This document shows positions 15,910-25,076 of a DNA stretch of 39,252 nt, piece after piece. Source of the DNA: Gammaproteobacteria bacterium. GTDB taxonomy: Bacteria; Pseudomonadota; Gammaproteobacteria; Steroidobacterales; Steroidobacteraceae. Location: the NCBI GenBank assembly GCA_003134045.1, contig PLAH01000044.1, forward strand, positions 44,659 to 83,910, given 5' to 3'. Numbering within the stretch: the first letter of the stretch is position 1; each line of letters starts with the position of its first letter. Under the pieces are notes generated by a model. The model did not search any database. It had not been told where the DNA came from and was given only the letters and a program-made list of their open reading frames with translations. A program made the translations under genes and the position numbers.

Positions 15910-17555
15910 CGGGTGTCTCCGGGCTTGCCGCGAATGAGGGCCTCAGGGTGTCGTTCGAGATAGTCGACCAACGCGCTCACCGACTTGGCCGCTCGCGACA
16001 GCTGCAGCAAGGTGGCGCTCAGATCGGTCTGCAACGGCGCGTCCTGTGCCAATACGTTCTTCGCGTTCTTCATTGCGCCCTGCGCTTCCTGCAACGTGGC
16101 GCTGACCTCGGGCGCGATGGTGCCGTCGACTTGCTGGATCAGGCGGTCGGCGTTCTTCAACGTCTCTTCCAACGCGGTCATGGTGGAGATCAATCGCGCC
16201 GAGATCTTATCGAAGGGAACCTTGTCGAGCTTCTTCGCGATGCTGCCGACGGAGTCCTGGATTTCGTCCAGCGCGCCCGAAGTGGTCGGGAATACGGCCG
16301 GATGAGCATCCCAGCCCACGTGATCCGGATGGACTTCGTTATGAAAGTCCATCGCCACGTATTTCTGACCGGTCAATAGATTGCCCGTCTTGATCTCGGC
16401 ACGCATTCCATGGGCCACCAAGCTGTCGATCAGCGCGCGGCTGGCGGTCTCCGAGTTCTCCTCGACGACCGCCGCATGATCGGCGTGCCGCGTACGGCCG
16501 CGAATACGCTGCGGAAAAATATCCACTTCGACCGGGAAGCGCAGCGAGCCTTCGCTGCGCTCGTATTCCACGGACAGGCTCTTGACTTCGCCGATGGTGA
16601 TGCCGCGCAGATCCACCGGCGCGCCCACCGACAGCCCGCGCAGGGAGCCGCCGAAATACATGATGAAGGTACGTACCTCGGTGTCCGCTTGGCGCACGGC
16701 CCGTTCGCGGTCGGTGTACAGCGTGAACGACGTATCGGCCGGCACGGGCGCGCCGGCGGCCGCCGTGGGAGGCGCTTGGAACGCGATGCCCCCTTCCAAG
16801 ATGGAACTCAAGGATTCGGTGCGCAATTTCACGCCTTCCGAATCGATGGCCATATCGATGCCGCTGGCCTGCCAGAAGCGGGTGGATTGCGTGACGAAGC
16901 CGTCGTAGGGCGCATAGACGAAGACTTTGATGGTGACGCTGGCGCCGCCCGGGTCGAGTGCGTAGGCCACCACCTGGCCGGCCGATATGTGCCGGTAGAA
17001 GACGGTGGATCCCACGCCCAGCGAGCCGATGTCGGCCGCGTGCAGCACGAACTCGCGTCCCGGTAGATCCGAGGTGACGATGGGCGGTACTTCGAGGCCG
17101 TCGAAGGCGAACCGTTCCGTGCTCGAATGACCCACATCGACGCTGATATACGAACCCGACACCAGGGTTCCGAGGCCCGACACGCCGCCGCCGGTGACCC
17201 GCGGCCGCACCACCCAGAACCGAGTATCGGCGACCAGATAGTCCTTGGCGTCGCGGTGAATGCGCGCGGTGACGATGACTTGCTTGCGATCCTTGGAGAC
17301 GTGAATGTCGGTCACGTCGCCGATCTCCACATCCTTGTAGCGAATCTTGGTCTTGTTCGCTTCGAGGCCGTCGGCATCGGCGAAGCTGATATCGACGCGC
17401 GGGCCTTGCGCCAATTTCTGCTGCACGACCACGAACGCGCCGATGACGATGACCAACGCCGGGAGTATCCATACCAAGGGCAGGCGCCCGCGGCGCGGGC
17501 GATCGGGCACTGCCTCGGGCAGATCGTCCGGCGCAGCCGTGGGCGTTTCAGCCAT
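15906..17555 (-). CDS. pqiB: PqiB, MCE-domain intermembrane transport protein
   Basis: About 549 residues. An N-terminal cytoplasmic Pro-rich tail is followed by one membrane helix (about 25-45, LPLVWILPALVIVIGAF), then three MCE domains at about 48-140, 160-255 and 280-395 (start blocks GPRVDISFADADGL, LHAADIGSLGVGS and FGGSLRGLSVGA), and a long coiled-coil C-terminus (about 420-545). MCE proteins form hexameric tunnels for lipids between the membranes. ATG 17555 was chosen over an upstream start at 17603 because the extra residues lie in pqiA and look random. The start overlaps the stop of the upstream pqiA half by 8 nt. Confidence 0.94.
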   Translation of the reverse strand: MAETPTAAPDDLPEAVPDRPRRGRLPLVWILPALVIVIGAFVVVQQKLAQGPRVDISFADADGLEANKTKIRYKDVEIGDVTDIHVSKDRKQVIVTARIHRDAKDYLVADTRFWVVRPRVTGGGVSGLGTLVSGSYISVDVGHSSTERFAFDGLEVPPIVTSDLPGREFVLHAADIGSLGVGSTVFYRHISAGQVVAYALDPGGASVTIKVFVYAPYDGFVTQSTRFWQASGIDMAIDSEGVKLRTESLSSILEGGIAFQAPPTAAAGAPVPADTSFTLYTDRERAVRQADTEVRTFIMYFGGSLRGLSVGAPVDLRGITIGEVKSLSVEYERSEGSLRFPVEVDIFPQRIRGRTRHADHAAVVEENSETASRALIDSLVAHGMRAEIKTGNLLTGQKYVAMDFHNEVHPDHVGWDAHPAVFPTTSGALDEIQDSVGSIAKKLDKVPFDKISARLISTMTALEETLKNADRLIQQVDGTIAPEVSATLQEAQGAMKNAKNVLAQDAPLQTDLSATLLQLSRAAKSVSALVDYLERHPEALIRGKPGDTR

Positions 17556-18168
17556 CGGAATGATTGTCCCAGAGCAAACGCTCGTCGAATGTCTGTGCGG
17601 CAAGCATGGTCAACACTACCACCGTGCAGAACGCCAGGGCGCCGAGACCGGCATGAATGATCGCGAGCGAGCGAATCTGCACCAGCGCCACCAGAATGGC
17701 GATGGCATAGACATCGAGCATCGACCAGCGGCCGATGAACTCGACCAGCCGGAACAGCCGGCTGCGCTGCAGGGGATGGCCGGGTGTTTTCCGGGCCACG
17801 CAGAACAGCAACCATCCCATGGCGAGGAGTTTCAGCATGGGCACGACGATGCTGGCGAGAAAGACCAGCAGCGCGAGCGGCCACGAACCATCGTGCAACA
17901 GCGAGAGGACGCCGCTCATGATGGTGTCGTCCTCGTCGCCGAAGAAGGTGTGCATGTGCATGACGGGCAGCAGGTTTGCGGGCACGTACAGCGCCGCGGC
18001 GCTCAGCACCAGCGCCGTCGTGGTGGCGACGCTGTGCGGTGTCCTGTCGTGGATACGTGCGCCGCAGCGGGGACAGCGCACTCGCGCGGCGCGCACGGCG
18101 CGGACCGTTTCATGGCAATGCGTGCAAACCCGAAGACCGAGCGCGCGTCCCATGACGTAGGTGGTCAT
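17548..18168 (-). CDS. pqiA: PqiA-family protein, C-terminal-half equivalent
   Basis: A 206-residue integral membrane protein with a four-cysteine zinc-ribbon start (CTHCHE...CPRCGARI) followed by about four helices, including YVPANLLPVM, a hallmark of PqiA halves, and LLAMGWLLF. In E. coli PqiA is one protein with two such halves; here the halves are separate genes. ATG 18168 overlaps the preceding gene's stop (ATGA). The family works with PqiB in the inner membrane. Confidence 0.9.
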   Translation of the reverse strand: MTTYVMGRALGLRVCTHCHETVRAVRAARVRCPRCGARIHDRTPHSVATTTALVLSAAALYVPANLLPVMHMHTFFGDEDDTIMSGVLSLLHDGSWPLALLVFLASIVVPMLKLLAMGWLLFCVARKTPGHPLQRSRLFRLVEFIGRWSMLDVYAIAILVALVQIRSLAIIHAGLGALAFCTVVVLTMLAAQTFDERLLWDNHSDG

Positions 18169-18770
18169 GTGCGGCTGCCTTCGACCCACTGCCAGAACTG
18201 CGCCGTGGGCGTGACGCTGGTCAGAGCGGCCAGGGTGAGCATGAGCGCACCGTAACAGAACAGCGAGATACCCGGCACCACCTGCGCCATGGCGGACAGC
18301 TTGACCAGCGCCACCAGGGCTCCTAGCATGAAAACCTCCGGCATGGCCCAAGGCCGCAAGCGGGTCAACGCATGAAACAGCTCGCGCTGCCGCGGTGCCC
18401 GCCGATACATGCGCAACGGCAGGAGAACATACAGCAGGGTCGAGATCTGGAACAACGGGATCAGCACGGTGGTGAGCAGCACCAATGCGCCGATCGCGCC
18501 GTAGCCTTGGGCGTACAAGCCGAGCGCGGCGCCCAGCAGCGTGGTCTCGCGGGTGGTGCCATTGAGCTGCAGGGCCACCAGGGGGTAGACGTTGCTGAGC
18601 AGCAACAGCACCGAGGCGGTAACGGCCAAGGCGATCGCGGTATCGATACCGGCGGAGTTCGTCCGATAGAGCTCGGCGTGGCACCGCGCGCAGCGCACGC
18701 GGCCAGGGTCGGCGATGGGACCGCGGCGATGCACGAGATCGCAGGCATGACAGACGATCAGCGACGCCAT
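18165..18770 (-). CDS. pqiA: PqiA-family protein, N-terminal-half equivalent
   Basis: A 201-residue membrane protein beginning MASLIVCHACDLVHRRG. It has a zinc-ribbon pattern CHAC...CARC in the first 40 residues and four hydrophobic segments, with LLLLSNVYPLVALQLNG matching the P-containing helix of PqiA halves. ATG 18770 is preceded by GGGAGCGGC; an in-frame start at 18824 would add 18 non-conserved residues. It is the first gene of the four-gene pqi unit and is divergent from tamA. Confidence 0.9.
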   Translation of the reverse strand: MASLIVCHACDLVHRRGPIADPGRVRCARCHAELYRTNSAGIDTAIALAVTASVLLLLSNVYPLVALQLNGTTRETTLLGAALGLYAQGYGAIGALVLLTTVLIPLFQISTLLYVLLPLRMYRRAPRQRELFHALTRLRPWAMPEVFMLGALVALVKLSAMAQVVPGISLFCYGALMLTLAALTSVTPTAQFWQWVEGSRT

Positions 18771-18990
18771 GCCGCTCCCGGCCTCATGATGTTGTCGAGG
18801 GAACTCGCCATTGGGCGCAAGCATATAGCAAGCCGCGTCGGAAATGTCCGAGGCCTCGAGTGGCCAGGATTCGCATCTGGCGTGCCGGTCAACGCGTGTA
18901 AACTAGGCCGTCGAGCGGGGCGGCAGACTCGTGCACGGCGCCCGAGGTCAATCGTTGGTCAACACGTGTCTCTTGAGGATTCTCGGTGCA
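18771..18990. promoter_or_regulatory. divergent control region between pqiA and tamA
   Basis: This 220-bp gap must hold the promoters of both envelope units. On the minus strand a TATATG -10-like box lies at about 18827-18822, and on the plus strand TAAACT at about 18900 is a possible -10 box. Neither has a convincing -35 partner, so exact promoters are not assigned. No ORF of quality is seen in it. Confidence 0.35.
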
Positions 18991-20919
18991 ATGCGTTTCG
19001 GTATCCCGGGAATCATCGGTTCAATCGCCCTGACGCTGTGCGCGGGCATGACGGCTCGGGCCGCCGATCCGCAATCCTACCGGGTCGACATCGCATCGAC
19101 CGGCGATAGCGCGATGGATGGCACGTTGCGTGCGACCTCCGAATTGGTATCGCTGCGCGGGACGGCCCCGGTCAGTCCCTTCGGTTTGATCGCGCGTGCG
19201 CGCGGCGAGACGGACCGGTTGAAAACGGTGGTCGAGAGCTACGGCTACTATCAGTCGACCATCACCATCAAGATCGACGGAATGCCGCTCAACAGCGTGG
19301 GCCTTGCCGATGCGCTGAATGCGCTGCCGAAGGGCACGGACGCGAAAGTGGCCATCAGTTTCGAGCTGGGGCCGCTGTATCACCTGCGCGGCGTCACCCT
19401 CGACGGGGAGATTCCGGCCGCCGAGCAGGGGGCATTCGTCCTCAAGAGCGGCGCTCCCGCGGTGGCATCCGAGGTACTGGCCGCCGGCTCCCGGCTGCTC
19501 ACGGCGTTGCAGGAGCACGGCTATGCTTTCGCCAAGGTGGATCCGCCCATCGCCTATGAGGACAACACCGATCCGGTGTTGGACGTGAGTTTCCATGTGG
19601 ACGCGGGGGCGCAAGTGCGGATCGGCGAGATCCACATCGAGGGGCTGAAACGCCTGCACGAGAAGCTCGTACGGCGCCGGTTGACCCTGCATTCGGGCCA
19701 GCGCTATAGCGCGTCGGCCATCGAAGCGGCTCGCCGCGACTTGCTCGGCCTGGGGCCTTTCGGCGCGATCAGCATCCAAGTCGGCACCGCACTCGACCCG
19801 ACCGGCGGCGTGCCGATCACCTTCACGTTCCGCGAACGCCTGCGGCACGCCGTGGGCGTAAACTCCGCTTATTCAACCGATCTCGGCGGCAGCGCCGGCG
19901 TTACCTGGAGCGATCGCAACGTATTCGGCAATGCCGAGCAGCTGAATATCGCCGCGTCGGTCATCAATCTCGGCGGCAGCGCCACCACCGGGGTGGGCTA
20001 CGACACCAGCGTCAAGTTCACCATTCCGGATCTGGGCCACCGCGATCAGTCGGTGCAATTCGCCGTCGGCGCCATCAACCAGTCGTTGCAGGCCTATGAC
20101 CAAAGGGCGGTGACGAGCGGCGTAACGGTCACTCGCAAGCTCTCGAGCGCATGGAGCGCCAGCGTCGGCGTCACCACGGCCGACGAACGAATCGATCAGG
20201 AAAATGTCGAGTACAACTATACCCTGGTGGCGTTGCCCGTGACCTTGAGCTACGACTCGACCCGCTTGGCCTCGCCGCTCGATGATCCGACGCACGGCAT
20301 GCACGATTCGTTGAGCGTGGCGCCGACCCGTTCGTTGGGTCATCCGAGCGCGAGCTTCATCATTACCCAGGTCAAATTGGCGACGTACTTCGATCTGAAC
20401 AAGCTGGGGTTTACCGCCCCGGGACGTTCCGTGATCGCCGCCCGGTTCCTGACGGGAGTCGCGCAGGGCGCCGGCGAGTTCAGCCTGCCGCCCGATCAGA
20501 GGTTCTACGGCGGCGGCAGCGGCACCATTCGCGGGTTCCGCTATCAGTCCGTCGGTCCTATTTTTGCCGCCGACGGCAACCCCAAGGGTGGCACGTCCAT
20601 CGAAGCTGCGTCGCTCGAGTGGCGGCAGCGGTTCGGCACGAATTTCGGCGCGGCCTTTTTCGTCGACGGCGGCCAGGTGGGCGGTGGCGAGACGAGCGGC
20701 ACCGATCTGGGGTCGAGCTTGAAACCCATCGCCAGCGAGCTGCGCGTCGGCGTAGGAGTCGGCATCCGCTACTACACCGCGATCGGACCCATACGCTTCG
20801 ATGTGGCCATGCCGATCAAGGATTACAGTCGCTACGACACCTCCAACGCTGGCATGCCGCTCAAGAAGTATCCCGAGGATTCGTTCGACATCTACATCGG
20901 ACTGGGGCAGGCGTTCTGA
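18991..20919 (+). CDS. tamA: TamA, Omp85-family outer-membrane assembly protein
   Basis: A 642-residue outer-membrane beta-barrel with periplasmic POTRA domains. The signal peptide is residues 1-25 (MRFGIPGIIGSIALTL, cleavage after ARA). Three POTRA-like domains span about 28-270 (for example GEIHIEGLKRLHEKLVRR in the last), and the barrel spans about 275-642 with the loop-6 signature IRGFRY and a C-terminal aromatic, GLGQAF. TamA with TamB helps insert autotransporters and other barrels and contributes to phospholipid movement to the outer membrane. ATG 18991 was chosen because the signal peptide follows; an upstream start at 18931 adds non-signal residues. The stop overlaps the tamB start (ATGA). 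Confidence 0.94.
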   Translation: MRFGIPGIIGSIALTLCAGMTARAADPQSYRVDIASTGDSAMDGTLRATSELVSLRGTAPVSPFGLIARARGETDRLKTVVESYGYYQSTITIKIDGMPLNSVGLADALNALPKGTDAKVAISFELGPLYHLRGVTLDGEIPAAEQGAFVLKSGAPAVASEVLAAGSRLLTALQEHGYAFAKVDPPIAYEDNTDPVLDVSFHVDAGAQVRIGEIHIEGLKRLHEKLVRRRLTLHSGQRYSASAIEAARRDLLGLGPFGAISIQVGTALDPTGGVPITFTFRERLRHAVGVNSAYSTDLGGSAGVTWSDRNVFGNAEQLNIAASVINLGGSATTGVGYDTSVKFTIPDLGHRDQSVQFAVGAINQSLQAYDQRAVTSGVTVTRKLSSAWSASVGVTTADERIDQENVEYNYTLVALPVTLSYDSTRLASPLDDPTHGMHDSLSVAPTRSLGHPSASFIITQVKLATYFDLNKLGFTAPGRSVIAARFLTGVAQGAGEFSLPPDQRFYGGGSGTIRGFRYQSVGPIFAADGNPKGGTSIEAASLEWRQRFGTNFGAAFFVDGGQVGGGETSGTDLGSSLKPIASELRVGVGVGIRYYTAIGPIRFDVAMPIKDYSRYDTSNAGMPLKKYPEDSFDIYIGLGQAF

Positions 20920-23900
20920 TGCGTCGTACCCTCAAAGTCTCGGCATGGGTCGCGGGCGGCCTCATCCTCCTGATGGTGCTGCTGGCGGGCGCGGTGCTGG
21001 TGACGGGGAATACGGCGCCGGGCCGCGTGTGGATCGAGCGTCTCACGTATCGATTGACCGCGGGCTACGTGAAGTTGTCGGGCTTGGGCGGCTCGTTCCC
21101 CACCCGACTGACGCTCGATGAGTTGCAGCTCATCGACCGCGAGGGCGTCTGGCTCACGGCCGATCATGTATCGGTTACCTGGTCGCCGCTGCGTCTGCTG
21201 GAGCCGCGCATCCAGGTCGATACCTTGCACGCGGCGCGCGTGCACATGGAACGCTCTCCCGTAGGCGACGGCCAGGGCGGCAAGGCGTCGGTTCCCGATA
21301 TCGAGGTGGATGAATTCGTCCTTCCCGCCGTCGAATTGGGCGCGCCCCTGGTGGGCACGGCGACCACGCTGTCCCTGCAGGGCGATATCCGCTTGCGATC
21401 GCTCGAGGACGCGAACGCCGATCTGGTCGCGCATCGCCTGAACGGCGAGGGAGAGTACACCTTGCACCTGCGTTTCGACCCGAAACGCATGGACGCCTCC
21501 TTGGCGGTGCACGAGCCGGCCAGCGGACCGCTCGAAAACCTGCTGTCGCTGCCGGGCCTGGGCGCCTTATCGGCCACGGCGACGTTGCGGGGAGTGCGCG
21601 GCGCAGAAGCGCTCGACGTGACGCTGGCGGCGGGCGGCTTGCGGGCGCGCGTGCAGGGCAGCGTCGATCTGGCGCATCGGTCCGCGGAGCTGGATTATTC
21701 GCTGACCGCGCCGGCGATGGCGCCGCGGGCCGATGTGTCGTGGGCGGGCATCACGCTCGAGGGCAATTGGCATGGTGCGCTGACTGCGCCGGCCGCGACG
21801 GGCCGTCTGCAGGCCGACGAATTGAGGCTGGCCGGTACCACGCGCATCTCGAAGTTGACGGCCAACCTCGAGGCGGACCGCGGCAAGCTCGGCGTGCGCG
21901 CGGTGATCGCGGGCCTGGAGATTCCCGGCCCGCAGCCGAAATTCTTGGGGAAGGATCCCGTGAATGTCGAGGCGACGTTGCAGCTCGATGCCGCGTCGCG
22001 ACCGCTCGACGTGTCCGCCACGCACCCGCTGTTTTCTTTGCGGGGCCATACTGAAACGGCCGCACAACCCGCCGGAACGTTCCGCGCCGCGGTCGAGTTG
22101 ACGTTGCCGCAGCTGGCGCCGTTCGCGGTGTTCACGGGCCAGGATGTGCGCGGCAGCGCGGTGCTCAACGGCCGGCTGGTCCATCAGCAGGAGAGCGATG
22201 CGCTCGGGCTGGATGCCAATCTGGCCTTGAGCGGCGGTACGGCCGCGTGGATCCCCTGGGTGGGACCGCGCGTGGCGGTGCAGCTTGCGGGAAGTCTCTC
22301 GGACACCGGCATCATCATCGACAACCTGCGGATCGCGGGCCGCGCGTCGACGCTCGCGGCCAGCGGCAGCGCCGAGCGGACTGCCGCGGGCAAGCCCACG
22401 CCCACGCAGGGCAATTTCATCAAGAGTCTCAAGGCGCGCTGGCAGCTCGACGTGGCGGATCTCGCCACGTTGTCGAGCGATGTCAGTGGGAATTTGAAAA
22501 TGTCCGGCCGACTCGGCGGTTCGCCCACCTCGCTGGCGGCGGATGCGGACATCACCTCGCGCTTGTCGGTGCGCGGCTCGCCCATGGGCCAAGTCGCGGC
22601 GTCCGTGCACGCACGCGGCCTGCCGACGGCGCCGAGCGGCTCGGTGCAGGCGCACGGCACGCTCGATGGGGCGCCGCTCAATCTCGATGTGGCCATCGAC
22701 CGTGGCAATGCGAAAACGTTTCGCGTGCAGATTCGCCAGGCCGAATGGAGGAGCGCGCACGTCGAAGGAGATATGACTGCGGACGCCGCGCTCACACAGA
22801 GCCACGGGCAGCTGGCCTTGCACATCGCCCAGCTCGGCGATTTCGATCGCCTCCTCGGTGTTCAGTTGTCCGGCAGCGCACAGGGCACCGTCGGCTTCGT
22901 GCCCGTTCAGGGTCACACTCAGGCGCAGGTGACGGTGGATGGGAAGGATATCGTCGTCGGCCGGTTCGCGGGCGACGTGCATCTTCAGGCACGGGGCTTT
23001 CCCGACGCGTTGGGGTTGAGGCTGACCGCGGAGCTGCCCAACTTGTACGGCGCGCCCGCGAATCTCGCGGCCGCGGCGGAACTGAACATCGATGCCAGGC
23101 AATTGAAGCTCGCCAGCGCATCGCTCGGCTATCGCGGTGAGACGGTCAAGGTGCTGGCGCCCGCGCTGCTGTCCTTCGACAAGGGAGTTTCCGTCGACGA
23201 TCTGAAGCTGGGCTTGCGAGATGCGGTGTTCGAGATCAAGGGTCAGGCGGCACCCGTGCTCGACCTGCGCGCCTCGTTGCAGCGGGTGGGGCCGGATCTC
23301 ATGAACCTGTTCTCGCCCGGGCTGCTCGCCGGCGGCACGATCGAAGCGCACGCGCGTTTGCAGGGGACGCCGGCGAGTCCGACGGGCCGTGTACGTGTCG
23401 ACGCGAGCGATATTCGGTTTGCCGACGCCGCTGCGACGGGCTTGCCTGCGCTCGCCCTGCATGCGCGCGCGCAACTCGACGGCGATAGTGCGTCCATCGA
23501 GGCCACGTTGGCGGCCGGCAGCGGTTCTCAGTTGACGGCCTCCGGCACGGTGCCGCTGTCCGCCACGGGTCCCGTCGACATGAAGGTTGCCGGCAAACTG
23601 GACGTAGGCTTGGCCAACCCCTTCCTCGAGGCGCGAGGCATGCGCGCCGCGGGCCGGTTGACGGCCGACGCCACCGTGACCGGCAGCGCGTCCGCGCCGC
23701 TGGTGGGCGGCGGCATCACCCTCGCGCAGGGAAGCCTGCGCGATTATGGGCGCGGCGTGAATCTGTCGGACATCTCCGCGGACGTGGGGGGCGACGAGGG
23801 CGGCCTGCAAATCAAGAGCTTCAAGGCCACCGCCTCGACCGGCAGCATCGGGATGACGGGAACGTTCGGCGTGCTGCAACCCGGCTGGCCGGTGGATCTG

Positions 23901-24908
23901 ACGATCACGGCCAGGAACGCACAGCCCATTGCCAGCAACATCGTCACCGCGAATCTCGATGCCGACGTCCACGTGAGCGGTATGGCGCGGCGGCGCATCG
24001 ATGTCGCCGGCAAGATCCATGTGAATCGAGCGACCATCGGCATTCCGAATTCACTGCCGGCGGACGTGGCCGTGCTCGACGTTCGCCGCCGGGGGCGGAC
24101 CGCGCAGGTCGCCACGGAGAAGCAGCAGCTCATCATCGGCCTGGACATCAGGATCGATGCGCCGCAGCAGATTCTGGTTCAGGGCCGAGGCTTGGATGCC
24201 GAAATGGGCGGTTCCATTCGCCTGACGGGAACCACCGAGGCGCCGCTCGCGGCCGGCGGCTTCGATCTGCAGCGAGGCAGCTTCACCCTCGCCGGCAATA
24301 AACTCACGTTCACTCAGGGCCGAGTGAGCTTCGAGGGCGCGGGACTGCGCAAGAAAATCGATCCGACGCTGGATTTCACTGCGCAGACGTCGCTGGCCGA
24401 TACCACGGCGACCTTGCGCATCACGGGTGTCGCGGACGCGCCGCGATTCGACTTCAGCAGTTCTCCGGTGCTGCCGCAGGATGAAATCATGGCGCGCCTG
24501 TTGTTCGGCCAAAATGCGGCGGCGCTGTCGGGGCTGCAGGCTGCGCAGTTGTCCTATGCGCTCGCCACACTCACCGGCGTCGGCAGCGGCGGATCCAACC
24601 CGCTGGTCAAGCTGCAAAAAAGTTTGGGACTCGACCGGCTATCCGTGGGCTCGAACACGACGACGACGGCGGCCGGCACGGAGAAATCCGACGCCGCCAT
24701 CCAGGCGGGACGCTATATCACGAAGCGCGTGTACATCGAAGGCAAGCAGACCACGGCGGGCACCAGCCAGGTGCAGGTGGACGTCGACCTGACCAAACAC
24801 TTGAAGCTGCAAACGCGTCTGGGCAACGGTACGGCGACCACGCAAGGCACCACGCCCGAGAACGATCCCGGGAGCAGCGTCGGGCTCTCGTATCAGTTCG
24901 AGTATTGA
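20919..24908 (+). CDS. tamB: TamB, translocation and assembly module inner-membrane component
   Basis: A 1329-residue AsmA-like giant. One N-terminal membrane helix (about 8-30, VAGGLILLMVLLAGAVLV) is followed by more than 1200 residues of repetitive amphipathic beta structure expected to form a long lipid-carrying groove, and a C-terminal DUF490/TamB domain (about 1010-1329) ending in an aromatic strand, SYQFEY. The ATG overlaps the tamA stop by 1 nt (TGATG), so the two are coupled. A long in-frame extension upstream to 20619 is a shadow inside tamA. The length is close to E. coli TamB (about 1260). Confidence 0.94.
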   Translation: MRRTLKVSAWVAGGLILLMVLLAGAVLVTGNTAPGRVWIERLTYRLTAGYVKLSGLGGSFPTRLTLDELQLIDREGVWLTADHVSVTWSPLRLLEPRIQVDTLHAARVHMERSPVGDGQGGKASVPDIEVDEFVLPAVELGAPLVGTATTLSLQGDIRLRSLEDANADLVAHRLNGEGEYTLHLRFDPKRMDASLAVHEPASGPLENLLSLPGLGALSATATLRGVRGAEALDVTLAAGGLRARVQGSVDLAHRSAELDYSLTAPAMAPRADVSWAGITLEGNWHGALTAPAATGRLQADELRLAGTTRISKLTANLEADRGKLGVRAVIAGLEIPGPQPKFLGKDPVNVEATLQLDAASRPLDVSATHPLFSLRGHTETAAQPAGTFRAAVELTLPQLAPFAVFTGQDVRGSAVLNGRLVHQQESDALGLDANLALSGGTAAWIPWVGPRVAVQLAGSLSDTGIIIDNLRIAGRASTLAASGSAERTAAGKPTPTQGNFIKSLKARWQLDVADLATLSSDVSGNLKMSGRLGGSPTSLAADADITSRLSVRGSPMGQVAASVHARGLPTAPSGSVQAHGTLDGAPLNLDVAIDRGNAKTFRVQIRQAEWRSAHVEGDMTADAALTQSHGQLALHIAQLGDFDRLLGVQLSGSAQGTVGFVPVQGHTQAQVTVDGKDIVVGRFAGDVHLQARGFPDALGLRLTAELPNLYGAPANLAAAAELNIDARQLKLASASLGYRGETVKVLAPALLSFDKGVSVDDLKLGLRDAVFEIKGQAAPVLDLRASLQRVGPDLMNLFSPGLLAGGTIEAHARLQGTPASPTGRVRVDASDIRFADAAATGLPALALHARAQLDGDSASIEATLAAGSGSQLTASGTVPLSATGPVDMKVAGKLDVGLANPFLEARGMRAAGRLTADATVTGSASAPLVGGGITLAQGSLRDYGRGVNLSDISADVGGDEGGLQIKSFKATASTGSIGMTGTFGVLQPGWPVDLTITARNAQPIASNIVTANLDADVHVSGMARRRIDVAGKIHVNRATIGIPNSLPADVAVLDVRRRGRTAQVATEKQQLIIGLDIRIDAPQQILVQGRGLDAEMGGSIRLTGTTEAPLAAGGFDLQRGSFTLAGNKLTFTQGRVSFEGAGLRKKIDPTLDFTAQTSLADTTATLRITGVADAPRFDFSSSPVLPQDEIMARLLFGQNAAALSGLQAAQLSYALATLTGVGSGGSNPLVKLQKSLGLDRLSVGSNTTTTAAGTEKSDAAIQAGRYITKRVYIEGKQTTAGTSQVQVDVDLTKHLKLQTRLGNGTATTQGTTPENDPGSSVGLSYQFEY

Positions 24909-25076
24909 GCGCGGCACGTGGCCGGGCCCCGCGGATTGGCCTGGATGAGCGGCGATGAACTGGCCGAGGCCCGCACCCACGGACGGCGGCGGTGCCGCGG
25001 TCCGGCAGAATGCGCCGCGAACCGCGTTGCCTGATGGTAGTATTTTCGCCGTCATCCGCCGTGTGAGTTCTGCCCG

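Noticed and set aside
21567..24020. An 817-codon minus-strand frame
   Set aside because: Antisense to tamB with Arg/Ala/His-rich composition; tamB homology and coupling to tamA are clear.
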